This document shows, one piece after another, positions 26,101 through 38,100 of a stretch of DNA of 64,000 nt (positions within the stretch are counted from its first letter, which is position 1; the number at the start of each line of letters is the position of its first letter). The translations under genes and the position numbers were made by a program. Below the pieces are notes generated by a model, which saw nothing but the letters and a program-made list of their open reading frames with translations, searched no databases and was not told the DNA's origin. Origin of the DNA: Morinoia aosen (Eukaryota > Arthropoda > Malacostraca > Amphipoda > Talitridae); assembly GCA_030386875.1 (NCBI GenBank), contig CM059560.1, positions 22,562,683 to 22,626,682 on the forward strand, given 5' to 3'.

Positions 26101-29100
26101 CGAATCGTGGATACCGAGTTCGGCGGGGTAATGTATATTACAATGTACTGTATTGCAATACACTCTATTGCACATTGCAATATACATACACAAGCTCGCA
26201 GTTGCTTTCAGTAATGCTGAATTTATGTATCTAGGATACGACACGAACGGCTATAACTACTTCTCTTGCGACTCAAAAATACTGTGTTCCAAGTGTTTAT
26301 TACTCTAATAAGAAAAATAAGTTACCTTTGGAATGAGTTTAACATGGAAACTCCACTCGAACGAAAGTTTGTTGAAGAAAGGTATTGAATCCCGTCATTT
26401 TCGACGGACCGTGTACGCTAGTTAAAAAATAAAATATTCATCTTATATATTATGAATAGGTGGAGTTGGAATCCCAAAATTGCGAATAGGCGGAGTCGGT
26501 GTTGGAGTCGCAAAATTTTGGAAAGGTGGAGTCGGAGTCGGAGTCGCCAAATTCTGAAAAGGTGGAGTCGGAGTCGGAGTCGGAGTCGCCAAATTCTGGA
26601 AAGGTGGAGTCGGAGTCGGAGTCGTCAAATTCTGGAAAGGTGGAGTCGGAGTCGGAGTCGCAAATTTATTCCTCCGACTCCGCAACCCTGACCTGGAGTA
26701 CTGCGGCATATGTATTGTTAATCTTACTGCCAGATAATTTTTTCCCAATGTTCTGTGGTGTTCTGAAATCGGTGAATAGCATTCAATTTTCCATGTAATA
26801 GCATTTTTAGGATCTAAATGGACAACGTTTCTTCCATCATCCTAATATTTTTCTACACTCACAAGAAGTTACATATTTAGCAAGAACAACGGGCTTACTA
26901 GGGAAATAGCGCCTCGTGAAGATAAAGCCCTCGCCGGGTACACGAAAAGTTAATAACAATTTAAGTAGGTGAGGAGGGATACCAAAAAGCTCAGAATTCT
27001 AACTTCGTACAAAGTCCGACCGAACAACATGGAAACTAACAATACCAAACCCTGTTTCACTCCCCACAACTACCAACACTATGAGTACAATCTGAGACGC
27101 GCAAGTTTGGGATTGTGTCAGAATCCTGTTCACGATGTGTTTCGTGCTTCTAAATTCATGAGTTGGGAATTCTACCCGAAAACAGGTCACGCTTTTAACC
27201 AGATTTTAATTTAAACAGTTATTTTAACAAAAATTACATTAATGAATATGATAAAACCACACTCAGAGAGTTATTCGCAAAAAAGTTCAAAATCACGCAT
27301 GGTCACAGTTCAGAAACTTTTCAAGGTACAAAATAAAGGTTAAATATGACTTGCGCTGGAGAAAGTCATCTCTTGCACATGCTAAAGAAGCTTAAAAATA
27401 AAGTGAACAAGTGTTTGTAACCAGTCAGTGCATCAGTGTCCAAATAATATATTAGTAACAGCCGCAGGAGTCCTGATTACTAGGGGCACCGGCAAGTTCT
27501 GTCCTCTTTTCCTTAACCAAACTTTAAACTATAAGAATAAGTCCAAATAGCTGTTTTCAAGGACAGATTAGATGACAGCTATTCTGTTAAACATCACTTT
27601 TATTTGAATCTACTCTAGTTTATATTTAAATGCATACTTTATATAGCCGATGGAAGAGAAAAGTTCCAAAATGAATCATATGCGTCATTGCAGGTTGTAT
27701 GAATTCCACAAAGGTAGCAATCCAACAACAGCATTGAAAAACAAAAACGCTGTCTATCCAGAAGGTGTGAGGGTAAAAAACTGCTGTAGATGGTTTTAGA
27801 AAAGGTAATTTGGATGGTCACCCGCATCGCTTTGTTGTTTGGAGAGAGTTCATGAGGAGCCCAGACTCCCTCTCTATACACCTTTCCAATCTTTTTCTGG
27901 TGCTCCTGAACAGTAGCCAACATGCATCAAGTCTTTGGGACAATGTTCTGATTGTTTGCCGAGGATCAAAAGTTTAGCATTCAAAAGACGGGGCTTCCCC
28001 GTTCGAGGCTCATCAGTAAGATCGAAATTGCCTTCTTTAAATTTCTAAAACCATCTACGACAGCTTCTAACACTCGCACCTTCTGGATAGACAGCGTTTG
28101 TCTTTCACTATTGTAGTTGGATTGCTACATGTGGAATTATTCATACAACATACAATGACGCATTTGATTCATTTTGAAACTTTTCTCTTCCATGGGCTGT
28201 AGATGTATTTAAAATATCAACTGGAGTAGATTTAATTAAATGTGAAGTTTAACAGAATATCTGATATCTGACCTGACCTTAAAAACAGCTGTTTGGAAAG
28301 GTTGGGAAAAGAAAAGAGGACAGAACTTTCTGGTACCCGAAATATTTTTACGTATCAATTGATCTAACCTTGAACTGATAAACTCTCAATGATAAACTGC
28401 AAATTTACGTGTGAAGATATTAGATGGTTTCAGGGCACTTATAACCCGTAGTGTTACCGTCGCTCAAAGTTCTGCATAGCATTGTTATCTGAGCACATGA
28501 GCTCTGTATTGAACAAGTGCTGCATTTGTCAAGTATGATGTATAGTTTGCAAGACTGCTGGACCACATGTTGTGGGATGTGGAAAGGGCCTTAGGCTTGA
28601 TGGAATATCCAGGGTAGAAGAAAAACTAACATGGCTTATACACTTGCAAAAAGTATGTTGGAGAGGAAATATAGTTGCATAAAGCTCTGTATCAGCACTC
28701 TTATTGAAAATAAGTAAACTTTATTGAAAATAACTGATTTTATTTCTTTCTTACTTGATTGTGTGTGGTGGCAGCTGCAGGACGTGGGGCCGGCGCTGCT
28801 GAGCAAAGGCAGTGCCGCCGGCTGCCGGGCGGTGGCCTGCCTGCGGCCCGCCAACAAGTGTTCCCTGAGATCCCGGTGAGTGAGTATACGGGATACGCAG
28901 AGCGCAGTTCAGAACATAATGCGTAATGTTAATGCTGGTTGTGCGTTCATAATTTCATTACTACATATTGTGCACGGTCCACCAAAAATGACGGGATTCA
29001 ATACCTTTCTTGTACAAACTTTCCAGACATGGATGACTAACAAATATATTTATCCTAACAGTACCCGTGAAAAAAAATATTATTGCATTTGCGCACTGGC

Positions 29101-32100
29101 GAAACTCGCATCACAGATACGGTCATTATGACTATCTTTATAAGCGTGACAGAGGAATGGAAGAAGCGAACTCGAAACAAACAAACCAAGGATCTTTTAG
29201 GTAGTAGAAGGACCTATCCTATCCTAATCTAACCAAACCTATCCCATCGTAAACGAACACATCCTGGTATTATTCAAACATATCAATGCATGTAAAGGCC
29301 ATCTTGTAATGTTATACTGAGGAGTTCGGTATCCACGATGCCGCAAGCTCAGACATCCCATGTTTCTTAAGAAGCGGACACCAAATAGATATATAAATAA
29401 ACACACAATGGGTATTATTAGGTTAGATTGAGAAATGTTTTAGTTTTGTGTCCGATTTACTAGCTCGCTGCACTTTTTAGCACAGCAATGTTTCAAGCCG
29501 TGACTAACACTAATTTCCTGCATTGTGAATTTAATTATACTCCCTTACAGATCAGCAGCAAGCTTTTCAAGCTGAACCATTACAGTTTATCACTCTGTCT
29601 GGTGGACATACACGAGCATTAGAACACCGAGTTTAAAAGTTTAAAGCAAAGAAATATTCATGTATATATATATATATGCGGGCTTCTCTAGGTACAGTCA
29701 TCAGTGAATTTGATACTGTTTTCTTTACGACTAAATTTTTTGTTTTATGCAGAAATTGACTTATTTGAAGGGTTTTCTACTTCCCCACCAGATGCACCGG
29801 GTCGCCAGGGTCCGAGAGGTGCGAGTGTGTACCGGGATACAAAGGCCCCAGCTGCGCCCACACGACGGTCCCCGCTGCGTTCCGCACCAACAGCTTTGTC
29901 CAGCTGGCGTTGTCCTTCACTCCGCCTCCTCACACCACAGATCTCATGCTAAGGTGCATTTTGTTACTTCTTTGGCTTTTCTGCATAGCGATTTAATATT
30001 TGCCTGCGACCTGTACGCCATGAAAACTATACAAATAATTTACACATACCAAACTCTCGCTGAAGTGGTTTGGTAATAGTTTTCTTTTATGGCTCTATTT
30101 TCTCCTGTTAAACTGAGGACTGAAGCAACTTTTTATCCATTCCAGGACAATTATTCCCGTTTCGTTTTATGAATAAACATTGGAGCGCACAAGATGAAAT
30201 TTGAAAATATGTCCTTGTTTTGTTTACAACCAAAACTCGGAAAAAACTAAATGACCAAGAATACCTGCGAAAAGAAATTTTATTAATATTTTGGGAAAAT
30301 TTCAGTTGAGCAGTTTTTGTTTTTATTCCTATAAAATACCCATAACACCAGTTTCTTCCCATGAACAAGATCTTCCAATAAAGTATCTGTAAATTACTTC
30401 TAACAATGACGATATTTTACAAATTCGGTTTCCACTAAGAAATTTTTTAATATTACCGAATATAAATCTCAATATTATGCATAAGCACCAGAAAAGACTT
30501 TTGGACTTCCCTCCTGACAATTCCTTTTTTCAACACTTCCAATCCCATCAAAAATATTCATCATACTTCGTTACTGCACACTTTGCTCCACCAAAAACGT
30601 CTATAGATATATCAGCATTCGTTTTATCTATCCCGGCGGTAAGCCATGAATTTTGGAGTCAGAGTTAACCAAATTTGCAGAACGGCATCTGACATACTGG
30701 TTTGATTACTGAACATGATGGGTGTGAAGTGAGCGACGCGAGACAAACGTGGCCGGGGCTCTTCCATAATGCAGATGCAGTTTTTGCAAATGTGCTGTTG
30801 TGTTCACTTCATTACAGTCGAGTTGTTTACAGAGTTGTTTACAGTCGAGAGTTGTTTACGGACGTCCTTGTATACTGCGTTCTGCAGTTAGTTTTTCAAC
30901 AATATTTTATTATGGTAAAAATTCTCGTAAGGTTCTGGAAGTACCCGCGTCCATTACCTAAATTGATTTATTGAGGAAAGCATGCAATATTTCTCCCAAG
31001 ATTTCGGACTCGCGAGCCTTCAGGGCAGCTGGTGTCGCTGAGCTCGCGACACGGCCGCGACTCCATGTCGCTGGTGCTGGAGGACGGTCGGCCCTGCCTG
31101 GAACTGTCGCTGCACCCGGAGACGCCAACGCGACTTTGCCTCAAGACTCCTCTCAACGACGGCCGCTGGCACCATCTCACTGCTCTCAGGTTGGTGCACT
31201 GCGATCTCAAAAAACGGCACAGCCACCTTCTCTTTTCACAAATTTATCAACAACTAGTGAGCAAGTTCAATTATCCTTTTGTATTTTAAAATATTTTTGT
31301 ACTTCTCAGAAGCGTACTTTGTGCATCAAATTGACGGAATATAAGTTGACAGCCTAGTTTTACAGATGAAGTCAATGTCTTCATTTAAGGTAGTGTTTTC
31401 GATTGATAAGTTCGCAGATTCTATTTATATCTGAAGGAAGATTTTACTGTAATTAAAATAATTACGTTCGCTACAGCAAATTTTTCTGCAAATGGTCTCG
31501 GTGAGGATTTTTTTCGGTTGTCATTTAGCAGTGTTATAAAAATCTCTGCCAATGCGATAACCTGTTGATATAATTACTTCAAACTAAACAGTGATACTTC
31601 AAACTAAAAGCCTAATCGGTCTGGCTTGTTTCGACTTACCGTGGGGGAACTTCAAACATATAACACCGTTCTCCTCTAAAACGTAACAAAGAACCAATCA
31701 TGTGATTAGGACGCTAAAATTCAAAACATTCAGGCCAACTGAGGGTAACTCAGAAGTAATTAAATAGTTGTTTGCAATAATATGACCACTTCAGTTTAAT
31801 TGCACCTCTATTCGTTAGTTCGGCAAAATGATTTGTATTTTCCTGGCAAACTTCACTGATTTGAGAATTTCGAGGTGCACAGTGGCTTGTAGTTGAGACC
31901 TACAATTTGTACCCGTGCGGAGTGAAGCAAGAAGTTATGTGCGCTATTTTCATTACAAAGATAAAAGGCAGGACCGTTGTTTCAGAATCAATTCCTTGAA
32001 TAAATAAATCGAGGTTCGTAAAAGACGTGGAAATTAGTTACGCCAGAATGAATCAAAAACATATAGAATTACAGTTTGATACTAATTAGGATTCGGAATT

Positions 32101-35100
32101 AAATATTTATATCGTTGTGATCGGCATGATGGAGAGCCCTTGATATTCAGTGAGCGAAGGAGATCATGTACTTGGAGCTTTATTTCGATGTGTGGAGCAG
32201 CTCTAATTTTAACCCGGAGCTGAAAATAATTCTTTATGGTAATTCTACTAATGAACATTTATCTGGCCGATAAGCAGGAATATCGAGTATTGATGGAGCA
32301 AAACTACCCTTATTGCGTTTGTACCGTAATGAAAGGAATCCAAAAATCGTTCTAAACTTTATGCTCGTCATTTCAAGCTACTATGTAATTTCACTCTGCT
32401 TGAACGCAAACACCGATAGAGATGCGAGCTCTTTCCAGATTTAAATATAAATGACATTAGTGCATTTTTGTTCTGACCTCTAATTTTTTTCGTGTAGACA
32501 GGGGAGCAGCATGGAGAAGTCAGTAGCCTCATTGAGCTCTTTATGTTTATTTTGTAATCAGGAGTACAGCAAGGAGATATCAACAGGTTCATTTTGTTTT
32601 GAGTAGACGAGCAAGCCACAAGGAGTTGCCAACAGCAGGCTCATGGGGCTCTAATTTATTCTTCATTTCTCGCAGACGGGGGAGCAGCATGGAGATGTCG
32701 GCAGACGACAGCGACGGTGGCCTGTACAAGGCAGAGCTCAGCACCGGGCACCAGAGCACGCTGCTCTTCCTGCACCGCCAGGAGGGGGTGGTCGTTGGGG
32801 GGGCGCCCTTCTACAGGAGGTCCACGCAAGCCACTGTGCTCAGAGACTTCTTTAATGGTCAGAATTCAGTTTTTATCATATTTTTACTTCTCTCGAATAG
32901 CGTCGATAACAAAATTGGTTACAAAATTCTTCTCGTGATGCTTCATTCCCAGTGTCATTACGTGCTTTTCTACACTACAAGAGTATACAGCAAGTTTGAG
33001 TATGACTCTAAATCTTATGATCGGTCTAAATCTAATGACGGGTTATTGAACGTCCTTACTTCGTGAGATAAGAATTAATTTGTATGTTTCCCTGGATGCT
33101 CATGCTCTGCAACACTGTTACTTTGTTCATTCTGAAATGTTTGCAATATCGAGTATAGAGCCTTGCATAGCGAGTTATTTCCTAAGCACACCACATCGTT
33201 CCACGGCATGTCGATTGCCTGCTGAGGAAGTGTTCCCAAAATCAATTGAACTTGAGGCCTTCAACGTCACTGGTGTCTCGCAAGCATGCCGAACCAATTC
33301 ACGAGACTTGCTCTTTCCATCATGCAGCACGTCTCGTTGCAGCTGATCTAACTTCTCATCAAGGTATATACAGATCTTTCACGGGAGGAAAACGAGCAGT
33401 TTGTCTGTGTTTCGTGCAAAATCAAAGGCCACTGATGTGTGTGTGTGTGTGTGTGTGTGTTGTATGTTTGTTAAGCCATCGCCAAGATAGGTCGACTTTT
33501 GCCTCTGTACTACGGAGGGAAAATAATTCATCCCTCGAATAAACTGAGCTCGCGTATCACAGATACTCGTATATTTGCGAAACGGACTTCTGTCACGATT
33601 TCATATTTTCGTTAGCTTGTTAACTCAATCGTTGTTTCGCTTGACTTATACTTAAAAAATTTCGCTACCTAGCCACGCAGCCACTTGAAATTCTGAAAAA
33701 TATTGGAAGTTTATCGTAGCAACAGAAAAACTGTTGACGAAGCTCGACTTAAATAAATAACGGTCAGCAAACCTGACTTTCTCTCCGATCCCAGAATACC
33801 AGTAAGATTCCAACTGAAGAACCAGCCTCAGAAACTACGGCTCTATCAGTCTGCAAATTTGACTACTCTCCGATCCCTGAATACCAATAAGATTCCGACG
33901 GAATAACCAGCCTCAGAAAATACGGATTTATATACCGATCAGCTGACTACCTTCAGGTACCCCTAAGAAAGGGACATTATCCAAAGGGTGGCATCCGAAC
34001 AAGGACCAACCCACATCACCCATCATTGTAATACTGCACAACCGCAGCTAGAAAAATTTTTTTTTACCAGTGGGCATCTCATTGCGACTTAACTAGCGAC
34101 TGCCCATTATGTATGGAATGTTTCGCGTTGGGAAGGCTGAGGATTATAGTTTCGTCGCATGACATAGCATGGCATGCCACATGGCAGCGATACCCTGAGT
34201 TATGTCACATGACAGTGATGCCCTGCTTCACGTCTCATGACAGTAATGCCCTGCTTCATGCCACATGACAGTGATGCCCTGCGCTATGCCACCTGACAGT
34301 GATGCCCTGCGTCATGTCACATGACAGTGATGCCCTGCTTCATGTCTCATGACAGTAATGCCCTGCTTCATGCCACATGACAGTGATGCCCTGCGTCATG
34401 TCACATGGCAACGATACCCTGCGTCATGCCACATGGCAGCGATACCCTGCGTCATGCCACATGGCAGCGATACCCTGCGTCATGCCACATGGCAGCCATA
34501 TCCTGCGCCATGTCAATTGACAGCGATACCTTGACCCCAGTCATGCCTGACTGTAGCGTAGCCTTGCGTCCAACGGCAGCCTTCCCCTCCGTCATGTTTA
34601 ACGGCAGCGTTACTCGGTGTCATATCCGACTGTAGCGTTGCTTTGCATCATGTCTCACGACAGTGAACACCTGCGTCGTAGTCTAAGGCTAGCAAAGTTA
34701 TAAAATATCGCAAGGGACTATTACGTGACACGTCGCCTTGTAGCTAAATGCCACGGAATATCGCCAAATCATTAAGCCTTGGTGCGACCCACGATAGCTA
34801 AATGCCACAGAATATCACCAAATCATTAAGCCTTGATGCGACCCACGATAGCTAAATGCCACGGAATATCGCCATATCATTAAGCCGTTGTGCGACACAT
34901 GACACCTAAATGCCGCGGAATATCGCCGAATCATTGGGCCAGACACGGCGCACGATTTCTAAGCGCCACGAAATATTCCCTCGGCATCAAGGCCCTGCGC
35001 TCGTTGCTCATCACATTAAGCACACGAACACGTGAGCGCATTTAAACCAAACGGGTTGTCATGCAGCAGGGCTCAGAGACTTCCTCAGTGGTAATGAACT

Positions 35101-38100
35101 GCAGTGAGCTGATGTAATTAGTGCTAGACATCAACTTGTATCATGAAACGCTGACTCCACTATACATAACAGGCTGCTCTTGTTCCCACTAATATCTGAA
35201 TCGTATTTTGTAACTTTTATCGTAAAACTCGACGGAACTCTACTTAGTGGACTGAAAATAATTGAAAAAGTTTACAGGATGGTGCATTTTACTCAAACAG
35301 GCTTTTCGAAAGAAATTTATTCATCCTTCTAGGGCTACTTAGTATGTTAAGCTTTCATTTTGACTAGTGCTTCGTCTCGTAAGTCTGACACACCGCCTCA
35401 TCATTACACAGTGCTGAATCCCGCCCCGGGTGATACATTCGCTAAATACAAGACAGATGTTAACTAAATTACTCTACTTTCAAGCAGGGAGCGAGAATCA
35501 GCCAATGAGTTATGCACGAACAATGACACACAACACAATAAAATAAGTTAATAGTTCATCTGTAGCAGGGAGTCAAATCCTTGTGCATACAGTTTTTTTC
35601 GCTGAGTAAATAAGACGATAAATCGAGATTGATCGCATCAAAAAATAGAAGAACCTAGGAATTTGATAAGAGAAAAGAAACTATACTCATAAAATTGAAA
35701 ACAAATCGAAAATAGAATGGAGGGAAAACGGCCAAAATTAGTCACAAGCGGCAATGGAAAAATTAACCTTGATGCTCGTATACTAATCAATTGTAAAAGA
35801 AAGAGTAAAAATGTTACTCTAATTTCGCTCAAAACATTTTGGCTGCTATTATTTTCAAAACAAGACTAAAACACTTGTAAATCCTTGTGTGCTTAACTAT
35901 GCTTGAATAGAATCAAATTAGTAAAAAAAACTCCGATTGGATTAACTTTTGTATCATCTGAATCAAACTACTTTAAGCCTAATTTTGCGGAAGATTTTGT
36001 CAGACTCAAGTACATCTTCGGCGCATCAAGAGGGTCACGCTCCAGCACCTTCATTTTGTTTTGAAATTGGATTGGTGGCTGCGCATAAAGCTTGCATCTG
36101 TGCTCCGTTACGGCAGGAGGCAATCTGGTGTCTCCAGCTGCTCTGGGCCCTCGGGCAAATTTGTCGCCCACCTCAGCGTGCGCGGCCTCACACAAGCCCA
36201 GACTGCTCGAGCTGCAGTTTACTTGCGCTGCTTTTGTTTAGGCAATAACTTTATCGTCTACGAATAATGAAAACGATGCTAGATTCATTACCTATTATTA
36301 TGTTTGACATGTATTGTGCTTCTGCAAAGAAAGAATTTTCTTGACTCCGCCATATTCACTGCGTGCTCCAGGTGTTGATACAAAACATTACTGCTATACA
36401 AGATGTTTATCACAAGGAGAATCTCAAGAAATGCAATGGGAGTATTATTTATAAACCGCATTTATTCATTTTCGATCTTGTTACAAGAGTTGTTCAGGAA
36501 ATGTAGACCAGTTACAAAATCTCTGTTGTTTACGCTTGTAGCAGAATTGAGTGCAGCTTTCCTTTCAAGAAAGACTTTTCCATCTTGATGACTAAAGCAT
36601 CCACTATTCGTAACGCATAACCGTTTTGGCACGGAGAAAGAAAAAGACAGAATTAATGTCCAACATTCACCTCTCTGCGCCATGGTAAGAGAATTCCCTC
36701 GAATACGAACGTGTTAACTACTCCGCTGGATCGTCCGTTGTGCGCTAAATTTTAGAAAAAATTAATTTAAACGCTTGCTTGTATTTTGATGAATCAATTA
36801 CATGTTTATTCTGTACCCACTTGGGGACTGATTTCTCCGCATCTGCAAGAATTTATTCGCATTTGCTGATGGTTGATAGCTGTTTAGTAAATTGAACTAT
36901 ACAAGTTCAAAAATGATTCATCCATTGCTACGGTCATAAATGAACCCTGCTTCAGTCGTACGGGCATTTTGAGTATTATGGATTTCAGTCGAAATCCATT
37001 GTCCTGATAAAACTCCCAAAGCATCCAGGCAATTCAAATCATAATCAACTCAACAAACTTTGGCTTTCAATAGTGTTGATTTATAATTTCGAAATTTTTT
37101 TTGCTACAGGTCTTCAGAAACATGAAAATTAAAGTCCTGCATTGGCTTCTCGAAGGAACATTTTGCCATATCGCAAAGTCATCTCTCACGCTCTTATGAT
37201 GTTCTTCTCCGGTACTATTTAAAAAAGAAATAACAAAATTTCTATCTGAATAGTGGATTAATCTGAAGTATAAAGCAGCAAATGCTTTCAATCTGTACAA
37301 ATATTTCATACTAAAGCAATTTATGATTGTGTTACGTACATACAGTGTATGACACGGTGAACAAGCGTACTAATTATGGACTTTGCTTTGCTGTGGTATT
37401 TGTAACTTGGTTCATGCCGTACCTGGTGCGCGGTACAGAAATGGGCTTAATTTACAGGAAAGAAAAATTGTGCATATGATAATATGTCTAGCAAGTTCAC
37501 AGTAAAAAGACTTTGGACAAGCGTACAGCAAACGCTAGAGCGCCGTGAAGTATGCAGCGGTATACGCGACTGTTTGAAGGCCGAAATGCACCGGAGTTAT
37601 AAGAATTAGTCTGAGAAGAAAATTTTCCACGCACTCATTATTTTATAGAAATACTCTAGCTTGTCAAAAATGAGAAATAAGTTGTGCTTGACGAAACCTG
37701 CTATTTTTCCACGGTTCATTTATTTGACGAGGATAATCATCAATGGTTTTCCTGTTTTCCTACATTAGTACTTGAATACAACCTGAAAATAAGAATCCTG
37801 TTGTAAGCCATAATGTATGGTTTCTTGGTTATTGGTAGCATATTTCGGCGTTTCATTGCTCCTCTCACTGATCTATGACATAAAAAACAGTGAAAGTCAC
37901 TGAAACAAAGTATATTTCAAAATGTTAACGAGTGAAAGCAAATCTACGGCAGCAAGTTGAAGAACGTCGTAGAGTTAGACAGCAGACTTAACTTCAAGCA
38001 TTTAGAAACTGAAGGGCTAGGCGTGGCCATACAGCGAAGAACAGACGTTCGCTTCTAGCGTCAAAGAAAGCCCGCTCTTTCTGAGCAAATATTTCTCTTT

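Larger units (their letters stand above)
20851..26690. mobile_element. hAT-type DNA transposon, 5840 bp, with nested insertions
   Basis: Bounded by perfect inverted termini CAGGGTTGCGGAGTCGGAG (left) and its complement CTCCGACTCCGCAACCCTG (right), and flanked by an exact 8-bp direct repeat ACCTGGAG. The terminus fits the hAT consensus (C/T)AG(A/G)GNTG and the 8-bp duplication is the hAT hallmark. Both ends carry arrays of the hexamer GGAGTC. Inside are a mariner-type relic (22761-23246), a long-TIR mariner relative (24529-25307) and pieces of another repeat family. No transposase of hAT type is recognisable, so the element is probably non-autonomous or decayed. It interrupts intron sequence that would read ...CTCTGTACCTGGAGTACTGC... 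when empty. Confidence 0.85.

Noticed and set aside
27999-28860. Minus-strand frame over exon 8 as a separate gene
   Set aside because: It is the shadow of the GC-rich exon 8, which is explained on the plus strand by splice phase and family similarity.
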